Source: Blepharisma stoltei
Taxonomy: Eukaryota > Ciliophora > Heterotrichea > Heterotrichida > Blepharismidae
Length of the DNA: 64,000 bases
Assembly: GCA_914767885.1 (NCBI GenBank)
Contig: CAJZBQ010000011.1
Location: forward strand, 558,001 to 622,000
Direction: 5' to 3'
Position numbers and translations under genes: made by a program. The number at the start of each line of letters is the position of its first letter. Within the stretch, counting starts at the first letter, position 1. The notes beneath the pieces were generated by a model. It was not told the origin of the DNA. It saw only the letters and a program-made list of their open reading frames with translations, and ran no database searches. Positions 53,032-63,755 of the stretch are shown here, in pieces.

Positions 53032-54230
53032 TTTTTTGTTACTGAGTTGTTTATCTCAACATACACGTGTGAAATTGAAGAGGAAAAAATAAAGAGAGAA
53101 CTCAGGGATTTTTACATAAATAACTGACAATAGAAAAGAATTTTAGCTCCTCTATTTAATAGTGAAAACCATTAGAAAATATTTTTTTTTGGAAAATTGA
53201 TCTCTTTAGATGCAAATTAAATATTTATTGTAAAATATGTTTTTGTATAAATAATTAAGATTTGTTGCATGAGATCTTTAGATAATTCTATTTAATTTTA
53301 GAGAATGATAAATGACATTAATTTTTCTGTTCGGGTATTTGCAATTTGGATTTTTTAAAATCCGAAAAAATATTAATATAAGCACTTTGCCAAAAAAGAG
53401 CACAGGGAGTATATTTATTTTTGTTTAGGATAAAGCAAGCGCTTTTAAATGAGGAAGTAAGAATTTTAAAGGAAATTGAGAAATAGGTGAGGCAGATAGA
53501 TGAATAATCAAAAAATGGCGTCATTCGAATTTTCTGGTCTCCCGACCGAAATTTCTCTTCCTTAAATTTTTTGATTTATAAGGTTTGGCTTTCCCCAGCT
53601 AATTTATCCCGGCTATGATAGGGCTTTAAGAACCTGTGGTGCGCGACGCAGGACTCCTGACCCTCAGGGAATACGAATTTTCTAGAATGATGCCACCAAC
53701 CCCAGGTGGTGGAGACTGGGACCTTTAAGGTGCCTGAGGAACCCAAGTCGGTTTACCCGAGAGCCGAAAGGACGGCCGTCAAAATCCGAACGCCCAAACA
53801 CAGATGGGACCATTCAGCCTTGAAGCAAGGTTGAAGCACGACATTTAGGTGGAGCGGGGAAGCCCGTGCGGGTGATGTGGTATTGGACGTTAAGCGTGTA
53901 TAAATAATTAAATAAGTAAGAGGCAGATAGATGAAAGGTTTAATTAAGCCTAAAAATTGAATAAATAAAGAATCTGATTAATTTTTGCAATAAAAAACGC
54001 TTACTTCCCCTTGATTAGTGAGCAAAGCTATTAGAAAAATAGGTCGAATGGAATTAAAAAAAAAAAAATTTTATAAATTAAATTAGATATTTATTTCAAA
54101 TATTTATAAATTTAATATTTTTAAAACGAAGAATATATCTTTCATAACGCAATTTATAATAAAATAAATGCTTGATCGCTATCAAAGGGGGAAGTAGCAG
54201 TTTAAATTTATGAAAATATGGAATTGCTGG
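53032..54230. mobile_element. Gene-poor region: retroposon (53489-53919) and degenerate TIR element (54001-54196)
   Basis: The retroposon has a perfect 15-bp duplication GAGGCAGATAGATGA at 53489-53503 and 53920-53934, the 5' motif AAAAATGGCGTCATTC, and 'GACGTTAAGCG' near the 3' end, shared with the element in the dynamin gene. The second element runs from TTACTTCCCCTTGATTAGTG to 'TCAAAGGGGGAAGTA' and looks like a decayed family B relative. No gene is supported. Confidence 0.75.
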
Positions 54231-54254
54231 GAAAATATGAAAAAATCGTCATTT

Positions 54255-55240
54255 TTCTCCATGGAAGAGAATTTTATTGAGACTCCATGATGACTGCTGT
54301 TGCTCACTTGCAGGAAACTTGATGGAAGATCCAGTTCTGGCTCCAGATGGCCAGATTTATGAGCTGACTACAATTATTGCTTAATTTAAAAACCAAAAAT
54401 CTATACCTTTATCAGGTTTGACTTTGAAAAGCACATCTACTACTCTCTTGCAGCTAGGATTAAAAGCTTTAAAGAAATTATCTTAAAGCTTCAGCAAGAA
54501 AATATACTAAAGCAGATTTATTGGAGCCATTATTATTAGAAAGCGCTCCTTAAAGATTATTCGCAAAAGGAAATTTACAAATATCACAAATTTATAAAGA
54601 AAGCAGAATGGCAAGTAAATTAGAAGCAATGGCTAATGCTTATCAATGAAGTATTAGAAATTTCCAAGGATGGGATTAATTCTTATCTGATGCTAAAAAT
54701 TCTAATCTGGGCCAATTTAAGAACTTGAAGAGTTAAAAAGTGAAAACATGACCAAGAATCTGAGAAAAATTATAGAAAAACCTGTTCTTCCTATAAGGAT
54801 AGAGTTTTTTTCTAGCTTAAAATCTCGTTAAATCTTATCAGGCATCCATGCAAATTACCAAACCCCAACTCTTTACCATTTTAAAGAAATCAGCAGGAAG
54901 ACTTATATATGTATTCTCAACAAAAAAATAAACGAGAAAAATTAATACACCTGAATACTCATAAAGACTCAAATTATGTCACATGCATTGTCTAACTTTA
55001 AAATGATGAATTATTTTGCAACAAAAATCAGTAGCTACATTAATAATGATAAAAATTATATAGATCGAGCGATGCCCTTATTTTGTGCTCTTAGTTATCT
55101 ATTTCAACAGATCTGTTTATTGTTTTGGAGGAATAAATAATATCATGAAAGCGTTAATTTTATCTTGGAGATTTGACTTGGATAAAAAACCGATGAGCTA
55201 GCTTAGTTCTTTGCTAAGAGGTGATCAGTGTTGCTATAGT
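54255..55240 (+). pseudogene. Decayed U-box (and possibly kelch) gene remnant
   Basis: At 54297-54384 the frame reads 'LAGNLMEDPVLAPDGQIYELTTIIA', then after a stop 'KNQKSIPLSGLTLKSTSTTLLQLGLKALKKLS'. Together these are the two halves of a U-box (ubiquitin ligase) domain. Further on, stops and frameshifts accumulate, and 'FNRSVYCFGGINN' near 55095-55135 resembles a kelch blade. No start codon or IES set restores one frame. Degraded copy, possibly germline-limited. Confidence 0.45.
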
Positions 55241-55577
55241 GTAATATTTAATAGGAATATTTTGATTTATTTTGCATGTTCTGCTGAGCATAATCTTTTT
55301 CTGCAATTCCTTATGAGTTATAGAAAAATTCTGGTAAATGCGGAGAGATTTATTGATGAGTGTGAAGAATAAACTGCAAAAGCGAGGATGAATATGCCTG
55401 GAAATGTGTGGGGAAATCAAACATCATTAATATAAATTTTTTCAAGTAAATTGCTTATACAGTAATGAAGGAATCTATATTAGCTTTATTCATTATATCT
55501 CCTCATCAATAAATCCTGCTATTATATTTTTTTCCACTAAAAAGCTTACTGAAATAAAAAAAGACTAATATTAAAAA
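55241..55577. other. Intergenic, nothing recognised
   Basis: AT-rich; only short chance ORFs. Confidence 0.45.
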
Positions 55578-56162
55578 CTAATTAAAATTATTTTGTAAAT
55601 AGTTAAAGAAAGTTTTGCAAGAGTCTATAGAAGCTCTCAGCAGCTCAGCCAGCCTTTCTTGATCTATACCCCCAGTTTCCTGCAGCATCACAATTTCATC
55701 TGTATTAACTAAATACCCCACAATTACTTGTGGGCTTCCTTCTTGATTAATTACTATTTTTTCTCCATTTCTTGCAGCAGAGCAGGCAATTAGCGTATCT
55801 CTCATCTCAATCCCAGCGTCTAAAAGTGATAAAGTCGCTGCATTGATCATCAATGGCAAAGCAGTGCTTTCTTTTCCTTCAATTATCTGGATTTTTATTT
55901 CTATTACTGCTTTAGGGTATCTGTCAACAAGTATGGTAGATCCAAAGGCAGATTTAATAAATTGGGAATGGGCAGACTCAATCTGTAATGTAGCTTGGGA
56001 ATGACGGACGTATTCTTCACTGCTTGATAACTCATAATATTCTTTAGGCCCATTTACAGTAGCAAGAATTTTGTGACTTTGGGACTCTAGATATGCAGAG
56101 CCTGACGCTGTTTTGTCAAAGCTTTTGGAAAAGCTCCATGCTTCTGCTACAAGTTCTTCCAT
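55578..56162 (-). CDS. EXOSC5: Exosome RNase PH-like subunit, probably Rrp46/EXOSC5
   Basis: 194 residues, ATG 56162, no insert. One RNase PH fold: 'TASGSAYLESQSHKILATVNGPKEYYE', 'SAFGSTILVDRYPKAVIEIKIQII', 'MINAATLSLLDAGIEMRDTLIACSA'. The phosphate-binding and catalytic residues of active RNase PH are not evident, as expected for ring subunits of the eukaryotic exosome. Rrp46 fits best by length; Rrp41 or Mtr3 cannot be excluded. Confidence 0.78.
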   Translation of the reverse strand: MEELVAEAWSFSKSFDKTASGSAYLESQSHKILATVNGPKEYYELSSSEEYVRHSQATLQIESAHSQFIKSAFGSTILVDRYPKAVIEIKIQIIEGKESTALPLMINAATLSLLDAGIEMRDTLIACSAARNGEKIVINQEGSPQVIVGYLVNTDEIVMLQETGGIDQERLAELLRASIDSCKTFFNYLQNNFN

Positions 56163-56301
56163 TTATAAATTAGTCAAAATTTCACTTTATTTTTATCAAA
56201 AAATTTTGTATTTTTCTTATTTTTATCGATTTTTATTAGAATTTATTTGAAAATTTGATAAAAATTTTCCCTCTATACAAAAAACGGATTATTAAATTAT
56301 T

Positions 56302-56838
56302 ATGAGCGAAGAAGACCGTCTAATCCAAGCTGAAGATGTCCCTGAACAAAAGCATTATCGGACCAGGCTTGCATTATTATCGTCTCTTCTTGAAGGAATT
56401 CTCGTAATTTCTATGCAGGCTATCGTCGGGATCGTAATTTTACTATTATATGATGATGACTGTGAACGGCCAATCCGTCTATGGCTTTACGTCCTATCTG
56501 CCGTTTTTCTGTTCCACGTTATTTTTTTAGTTCTCATCGAAGCAGTCGCAAAATCAATCCAAAAACGCTCTGGGGCTGGGTCATTTTATATCGCTTTAAA
56601 TTCTATGATACACTCTTTTATATTTTTATGGATTTTAGTTGGAATTGTGTGGATTTTTGAAGACTATGACGAGTGTAAGGACGATTTTCCTGAAGGTCAT
56701 GCCTTTACACTATTTGTTGTCTTTTTATATATAGGAATTTTAGCAGCAATTATTCTTGCATTTTTATTACTTACTTGTGTAGTCTGTTTTGGGTCGTGGC
56801 AGATCTCAAAATTTACAAAAGAAAATAAAGAGCAGTAA
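56302..56838 (+). CDS. Four-pass membrane protein (178 aa), unrecognised
   Basis: ATG 56302, TAA 56836-56838. Four hydrophobic helices at about residues 27-50, 60-84, 95-120 and 132-162, with a charged N-terminus and short basic C-terminus. Acidic clusters (YDDDCERP, EDYDECKDDF) sit in the two exoplasmic loops, each with one Cys, likely a disulfide. No family recognised. It lies 140 bp from the divergent exosome gene. Confidence 0.72.
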   Translation: MSEEDRLIQAEDVPEQKHYRTRLALLSSLLEGILVISMQAIVGIVILLLYDDDCERPIRLWLYVLSAVFLFHVIFLVLIEAVAKSIQKRSGAGSFYIALNSMIHSFIFLWILVGIVWIFEDYDECKDDFPEGHAFTLFVVFLYIGILAAIILAFLLLTCVVCFGSWQISKFTKENKEQ

Positions 56839-56919
56839 TAATGTTAATCTTTTCTAACTATTTAAGATTTATAATAATAATGAAAAATGTGTGAGGAAAA
56901 TTGGAAATTTTAATTAAAT

Positions 56920-59345
56920 TTATATAAAAAACAGCAAAATTTTGTAGAAAAATAAGCTATTTTGCTTTAAAAAGGATATTAACTCGGCTTTGAGTTCTTC
57001 AATAGCTCTATCAAAGCACTCTGCGATGCCAGTTGAGCTGAATTCTTGGATAGTTGTAGGGTTATGAGCTAAAACTATATCATTTACGATCGGCATCTCG
57101 ATTTTCAAAGCTTCTTGTTTCCACTTTTCCACAGTTTCCAAAATTTTATCTTTTTTCAATAAGAAGTGCTTTCTTATAATATCTTTGAATTCTGCTGGAG
57201 GATTTCTTATCATGTCAGTCATCGCATATTTAATATTCCCATAAGTAACAATTGCCCTATACTGCAAATTATCCATATAGTCACTATCATAGCCTTCATA
57301 GCCAGGCTCTTTTTGCAGCACGTCGTTATTCATAACCAAGGCTTGGATTGACAAAAATACTTGTAAAAGGGTGGAATAGGTCGGGTTCCATTTTTCTTCA
57401 GGGTCGCCTTCCCAAGTATTTATAATAGACAAGCACACATATCCAGAGTCATATAAATTTGGGTTAAATCTGAGTGTGCCATATCCAGTTGTTTTTATGT
57501 TCATTTGTGGAGGATTGCTAGGGTAGTCTTGAGGCAGCTTTAAATCGAATAAAAAGAGACCGTGATCGTATGGAGTATCCTCAGTGCCTGATATAAGGAC
57601 ATTTATCATGCTGAGGTTGCTTTGATTAACTGCTACAAAAATAGAGCCACTAGGCTCACAAGGTAAGCTTCGGGTCAAAGCTTTGATTTCTTTATTAATT
57701 CTAGCTAATCCTATATCTCCAATGGACTCTCTATCATACATATAATTTATGAAATTCGCTTCAGACTCTTCTAGAAATTGTAAAATAAAATATATTATTT
57801 TTGCCTGCTTTTATATAAGCCATTATTTTATTCAAAAAAATTATAGATTTAAGCCAATCAAAACCCAGCCCAATTATAGAAAAACTATATAATCTTAAAT
57901 TTCCTAATTCTTGGAAATAAATATGAGTGCTTTCTGGAGCTTCTGGGTCAGATGAAGAAGGTTCTCTAAATAAGACAGGGACTGGCTCAACTTGCATGAA
58001 CTGTTCAGACACTTGTTCCTCTGCGTAGTTATCTAATATTTTCAAGTCGTCTGATGGTACGTAATCTAATTGCTGCTCTGGGACTAATTCCATTGAAACT
58101 TGTTCTTCTTTAGAAATAAAAGCTAATGGAATGATGTCTGCAGGCTGAGTTTCTGGAAGAAGCATTGGTGAGAGGACTGGAGGGTTCTGGTACGCGTCTT
58201 GAATGGCTATTTCATTTTCTTGGACTTCTTCGGTATTTGGAGTTTCTATAGCTAATTGCGTATTTTCTTCAATCCACAGATCTAATTGTGTATCAGAAAC
58301 CCCATATCTATTATCAAACTCCTCTTTGAGCTCTTTTGCAACTCTTGACAAGACCTTATAAAACCCTTCAAAAGCCATCTCTTGGCATAACGTTGGGTTA
58401 TAGTTAGAAGCCATTGACTCCCCAGACGCATAGTCGATAGTTTCACTTTTTGCTTTTACAAGTCACTCATTGACTTCTTTCAATATCACGTCATGCTTAA
58501 TCCTAAAATAATTCTCTATCAGTTTTTCAAATCCTTTGGTCGGATTCCTCATATTTTCAATCATAGCATACTTGATATTTATATTCCTCACCAATATTTG
58601 CCACAATTTGTGTCTATAAATCAGTCTCCTATTATTATTTTCCTATAAATTTCTTATTTGTTATAATAAATTATAAATATTTCACTGCATTCTGATAAAT
58701 AATGCTGTCCACACAGTTGACGTCGTAGCAATCCCAGCCAGGCTCTTTCTGAAGGATGTGATCGTCCATAACAAGCCCTTGTATTGACAGTAAGACTTGT
58801 AAAATATTTTTATTAGGAGTCCACATTTCTTCTGGGTCGCCTGACCATGTATTGATTATTGAAAGACAGACGTAGCCGCTGCTGTACAAGTTAGGACCGA
58901 AATAAGCTTGGCCGCTTCCAGTGGTTTTTAAGGTAAACAAAGGTGGAGAAGAAGGGTAATCGTTACCTATGGAAATATCAAAAAAATAAAGACCATGAGC
59001 GTAAGGCGTCCCTGATGATCCAGCAATAATCCCTTCCATACAGCGGAAATCGTTAGAATCAATAGCCACGAAGATGGAAGAAGCGATTTCGCATGGGAGA
59101 CCTCTGGTTAGAACTTTGATTTCTTTATTTAAACGAGTTGCTAAGCCATCGACGATTCCTTGGCTTTGTTCGGTAAATGATGTCACAGCTTTCAGGTTGT
59201 CTAAGAAAAAGAGTCGGTCTTTAAAATTTTCTTTGAATACACTTTCTAATGAGGGAGTGTCTTGTTGGGAAGAAGAAGCTTCAACAGGGGCAGATTCAGC
59301 TTCTATAGGTTCTGGGTTTTGTGATCCGATTACTTCAGCATCCAT
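56920..59345 (-). CDS. Protein with two tandem UBE2O/BIRC6-like E2 (UBC) domains
   Basis: ATG 59345, stop at 56920; IESs of 94 and 109 bp are removed, leaving 740 residues in one frame. The first UBC domain (about residues 60-235) has active-site 'GYVCLSIINTWSGDPEEMWTP'. A second (about 490-700) has 'GYVCLSIINTWEGDPEEKWNP'. Both are preceded by similar 'RLNKEIKVLTRGLPCE' / 'RINKEIKALTRSLPCE' helices and followed by similar C-terminal helices ('NIKYAMIENMRNP' / 'NIKYAMTDMIRNP'). An acidic linker separates them. Each has the catalytic Cys and the long insertion typical of BIRC6/UBE2O hybrid E2/E3 enzymes. An internal duplication within one gene. Confidence 0.82.
57781..57889. other. IES, 109 bp, repeat TAA
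   Basis: TAA at 57781-57783 and 57890-57892. Removal joins 'ELGNLRL' to 'QFLEESEANFINYMYDRESIGDIGLA', leading into the second E2 domain as in the first. Confidence 0.75.
58580..58673. other. IES, 94 bp, repeat TA
   Basis: TA at 58580-58581 and 58674-58675. Removal gives 'NAVKYLNIKYAMIENMRNP', matching 'TYGNIKYAMTDMIRNP' in the second domain. Confidence 0.78.
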
Positions 59346-59804
59346 TTTATTAAAATGATTATTGCTAATTAAAGGACATAAAACACATAATAAAAACCTA
59401 AAAATTTAAAAAATAAATAAAAATTCTTCTGAAAAATCACTATAGCTTGAGCCAAAAAAGGGACCTGCAGTTACGTGAAAATAAATATGAAATAGAAAAG
59501 AACAGAAATCAAAATTAATATGGTAACGGATTTCACTAACACCCCCTGCAATAATTGAGGTTTTAGCAGAAATTTTTCAAATAGTAAATTTTATAGGAAT
59601 TTGCTGATATTGGGTAAATGCCAAAAATTCATTTTTCATCTGGAAGCCTTTAATAATAAGCGGTCTATTCATATAAAATTTGCTATTTAAAAATTTTTTA
59701 TACTAAAATCCTCAAGAATTTGCGTATTACTGTGGTGAGGAGCAAAGATAAATAAACAATAAGAAGATTTAATAGCAACTTGTGAGGGAAATCTGTAGTT
59801 ATGT
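59346..59804. other. Intergenic, nothing recognised
   Basis: AT-rich region between the double-E2 start and the dynamin 3' end (both -); no element or ORF seen. Confidence 0.5.
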
Positions 59805-62800
59805 TTAGAAAAGAGACTTTTCTGACTTTTTATGAAGAGTTGTATTCTTCCTTGGCTCGCCGAATAATGAATTTGATGGCTGAGTCTTGATATCATTTTT
59901 GACATCATTTTTCGGTGGTGAAATATCTTGTTTTCTAGGTTCCTCAGCTTTTGGAATTTCTGGCTCTTTTACTTCATCTACTATCTTTCTCGCCGCATCA
60001 GCCACTTCTTTTTCTTTCTTTTCTTTATCCTTCTTTGCCTTTGCCGCATTTCTTTCTTCTTCTTCCTTCGCAATTTCATCAGCCAGCGAATCAGCCTGTG
60101 CTGCAAGTGCTGGGTCATGCTTCAAAATTTTTTCTGCTTTTCTCAACGTTTCCAGCTGATTTTTCAGCATATCTCTTTCTGCGGTAATATGTTTCGGCTC
60201 GCTCAGTTTATTCACAATAGATTCACTCATATTAATTCTCTCAAAAAGCTCCAGCTGTATTTTATCCATAATTGACCTTACAAGAAAAGTCCCTATTGCT
60301 TTAGGCACACTTTCTCTTACACCCCTAATGATCAGTCTAAAATAATTGTCGATTCTGTTCTTTATTTCGTCAACGTACATACTTTCTGAAGATTTTGGCT
60401 TACCGTCGCTTTTTGGGATGATGTCAGTTCTGCAGGTCAAATAGTCAGAATCGTTGGTAAATGTGTAGGTTTCTTCAGATTCGATGATTTTTTCGACGAA
60501 ATTTTTACAGAGATCTCTTTCCTTGGCGAGGACGTGAGTGGAAAGCTCAGTGATTTCGCCGACCAGGGTGGGGAAACGGTGGAAAATTCGCTCAATTAGC
60601 TTGTGGGCCAGGTTTTCAAGGTAGGAGTGGACGTTGGCAAGACAGTCGAGAACGGGGTCTCTTATAAGCTCGACTAGAGGTTGTAATAAATATAAAGGAT
60701 TGATAAATCGGGTATTTAGAAATAAAAACTTTTGGCTTGATTTTTTTTAAAATATGAAAATATTATAAACAGGCTGAAGCCGATTTTAGATAGAAAAGTC
60801 TATAAAAATACATCAACTGATGGAAAACCTGGAATAGTGTCACCAGCATGAGTTATCATAGCTTGCTGTATAGCATCATCTGTATAGGATGCTGTCGCCT
60901 TATAATTCGGCACTGCGTATTCTGATAGTAAACTATTAAAATACCCTTTTATTGTAGCACCACCAGGCAAATCCTTTGTCAGCCTCGATGACAATTTCCT
61001 ATCAAATTTCCCTCGAATAGTATTTTTATAGATTTCACAGAACTCGTGAACCATGTTCCAAAGGAGCTGGATTTTTTGTTTAGGCTCCTGTGGGGTGCTT
61101 GGGCCAAGCTCTTTAAGCTTATCTTCACACTCTTTGATTTTATAAACAGTTTCTCTCATAATTTCAGGCCTAGTCATAGTCTTAGTTAAATTTATAGAGT
61201 AGCTCCCGGCCAGGACCGAAGTCCTTTTCTTCCGTCTTTTGGACGCCTCGCTTGCTTTTGTTGCCCTGCTCCCAGTGTGCACCTAAGTGCCACAGGCTAC
61301 CACTCAGCTCCTTCCGGTCATTACATTACATTAGAATTTATATCGCTTAACGTCCACTACGGGGTTACAACTCCAGGTTTATCACTCGCCTTTCGTCGCA
61401 TCGGGCCCACCAGTCTGCTGGAGACAAACTCGCTTCGATCACCAGGGTGCTTCCAGGGCAAATGTCCACGTCTTCGACGGCAGCTCCTTCCGGTCATGGG
61501 GCTTGGTCATGCTATCCCGGAAGTAGGCGGACTGGGTCACCGTGCTTCACGTCGCCAGACTAGGGTTAGAGCTAAGGATTAACTCCTTAGCTCTTGTCGG
61601 CTCCTGCCATGCCCTCCAAATTGGCACTAGCGGTCCCTAGAGGAAAAACCCTTTTTGCCCCGTGTCCTATCGGGACGACCCTAGGATCGCCGTTGCTGGA
61701 CTTGGAGGGAAACCTAGCCGGACACAAACTACCAGCACCCATTCCAGACTTTTCCCTGGGCGGATTGGCTTCAGGCCGCAGCAAGGTCCCCAATCTCGCC
61801 TCAGTTCCGGGAGAGGACGGGTCGGTGTCGTCGCCATTTTATTTGTGTCTCATAATTTCAGGCAAGAATCCTTTTATGTGTGTAAACATAACTTTCGTCA
61901 ATTTTTGGGTCAGTGTGTCAACACCAAGATACCCTGCCGGCATTGTGGAATAAACAGGGTGACTTGAAAAATACTGTTTTTCTTCTTCTAACCCGTAAGT
62001 GACCAAACCATGGGAAAATCAGAAATTTTTTTATGAAAAAATATTTGGATATATAATATGATGAAATCTTGAGCTAATTCTGTTGAGCTTCCATCTTAAA
62101 ACATAAATTTTACAAATTAAATTTGATTTTTGTGAATTTCTTTAAAATCAAAAAAAAAACAATATTATTAAAATTTATAATAAATTTAAAAAATTAATTT
62201 CTTATAGAAAACAAATTTTTTATCTCACAAAGGGGGGATTAAAGCTTTTTCTACCTTGACTTCGTTGTTTATGTCTTCTTGTGACCTGTTTTTAACACCA
62301 ACGTAGCCTAATCTAAGTGGGATTTCTTCGCCTAAAAGAATTCTTTTAGCGTTTGTGCCTCTGTCCATAATATCAAGCTTTGTGATTACACCAATCGTCC
62401 TAAGGCCTGATTTGTCTACCTTTTTCGCCATCAGCAGAGATTCAGATGTGCTTAAATCAATATTTGCTGGGCACAAACACAATATAATAGTCCTAGGGTC
62501 GGAAATGTACCGAAAGCACATTTCCTTGGTAATTCTTTCAATGTCAGCAGGATGGTCACTCCCAGCGAGAGGAATTCTAGTAATTCCAGGCAAATCAATT
62601 AGGGTTAAGTCAGGACAAGTGCTTGAATGTATAGTCAAAACTATTGGATCGTCCACAATTCCTTTATTTCTTCCTGCTTTATCATCTGTTAATTTGGCTG
62701 TAAATATAAAACTTTTTTTTAAATTTTTTCTAGAAAACAAATTTATACAAATTGCCCGAGGATAGCGCAAAATAGCGCCATCCTCGGGCAAATTTTTATA

Positions 62801-63198
62801 TTTTATATATATAATATTTTTTATATAAATAATTTTTCATTACAAAAAAAAAAATAATTTTCCATTAATTTGAGAATCATTTCTTTTACTTTTTCAAAAT
62901 CTTGGAAGTGCTCTTGAACACCTTCGAATTCTGCCCATGGATGAGAATCTTCTGGAGAATGAACTAAACGCAGCTCCAATGGACATCTTGTACAGAGTCC
63001 TTCGCTTCGGGGAAGGAAATTGAGACCTACGATGGATTCTAAGACCGAACTTTTCCCACTACTTTGGATTCCTAATGTGACAATTCTAGGCAAACGGATA
63101 TATTTTTGAAGACCTGCATCACGAAGATTATCTGCGAGAGAAATTATTGAGCGTAAATTTGCATAAAAGCTTCCAGCAAAATCTTCGTCTGACTCCAT
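59805..63198 (-). CDS. Dynamin-related GTPase
   Basis: ATG 63198, stop at 59805; four IESs (116, 694, 251, 176 bp) are removed, leaving 718 residues. The GTPase domain has the P-loop '[12 protein letters not shown]', switch Thr in '[11 protein letters not shown]', 'DLPGI' and 'TKLDIMDRG'. The middle/stalk domain contains '[27 protein letters not shown]' and '[22 protein letters not shown]'. The GED is '[39 protein letters not shown]'. The tail is Lys/Glu-rich; there is no PH domain or proline-rich region. Dynamins of this type cut membranes in endocytosis, mitochondria or peroxisomes, and in ciliates also act at the macronuclear envelope; the specific role is open. Confidence 0.92.
60686..60801. 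other. IES, 116 bp, repeat ATAAA
   Basis: ATAAA at 60686-60690 and 60802-60806. Removal joins 'FPSVDVFL' to '[13 protein letters not shown]' in the dynamin stalk. A TTTA alternative adds two residues; both are in frame. Confidence 0.72.
61155..61848 (-). mobile_element. IES, 694 bp: GC-rich retroposon in the dynamin gene
   Basis: Perfect 15-bp repeats CTCATAATTTCAGGC at 61155-61169 and 61849-61863. Minus orientation: AAAATGGCGACGACACCGACCCG at its start, 'GACGTTAAGCGATATAAATT' near the end. Shares both motifs with 8129-8770. Removal gives '[21 protein letters not shown]', correct dynamin. Confidence 0.9.
61989..62239. mobile_element. IES, 251 bp: decayed family A/B-type MITE, repeat TAA
   Basis: TAA at 61989-61991 and 62240-62242. 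Ends CCCGTAAGTGACCAAACCAT and CTCACAAAGGGGGG are eroded TIRs, and an internal 'TTGAGCTAATTCTGTT' matches the family A core. Removal gives '[21 protein letters not shown]'. Confidence 0.8.
62690..62865. mobile_element. IES, 176 bp, repeat TAATTT, with GAGGATRGCGC hairpin
   Basis: TAATTT at 62690-62695 and 62866-62871. Contains a 40-bp GC-rich hairpin (TTGCCCGAGGATAGCGC...GCGCCATCCTCGGGCAA) related to the large foldback at 7880-8107. Removal gives '[19 protein letters not shown]', the expected dynamin sequence. Confidence 0.88.
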
Positions 63199-63755
63199 TT
63201 TATTTTGGCAACTATTTAGGAGTGAATATTATGATATTATCATCTTGGAAAATAGGGAAAATTAATTATTGGCTGGGTTTATAATGAAAGCTTGGCTGAT
63301 ATTTAGTAAAATTATAAAAAATTGTGGGTATATAGAAAAAAAATATATTAAATTTATTTTGATTAATAATAATGCCATTAGATTTCAAGGCTAGAAAAAA
63401 GCTATAATTTTTTATAAATTATTCTTTGAAATTATCAATAGCAAAAATTATTACTAATAATCTGTCCAAAAAGCAAAAAGATGATTAATATTAATTTTAT
63501 TAAATTTTCGAAGTGGTGAAATAATTCTCATCTTAATATTAATTAGTTTTAATATCACAACTATCTTATATTCTTAGCTTTAAAACTTTATTAATTTTTC
63601 CTAATAAATTATTTTTTTCGATAATAAATGCTTCCTTATTACCATTTCTTAGTCTTTTATAAAGAAACTATATGCTTTCCATTATTTCAATTCGATTTTA
63701 TTCTCATGACATAAACAGTCCATTAATTAAATAATCTTTTATTTACTTTTTGATC
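63199..63755. other. Divergent intergenic region, nothing recognised
   Basis: AT-rich spacer between the dynamin start (-) and the next gene start (+). Confidence 0.5.

Noticed and set aside
53395-53530. Possible coding stretch 'ASAFKWGSKNFKGNWEIGEADRW' across the retroposon duplication
   Set aside because: No start codon, an in-frame TAG just upstream and a stop soon after; composition inconclusive.
57741-58414. Two separate single-E2 genes
   Set aside because: With UGA=Trp and two IESs removed, the frame is continuous from 59345 to 56920; no stop separates the domains.
61277-61967. Several GC-rich ORFs of 100 or more codons on both strands
   Set aside because: They lie in the retroposon inserted in the dynamin gene, overlap each other in all frames, use atypical codons and match nothing.
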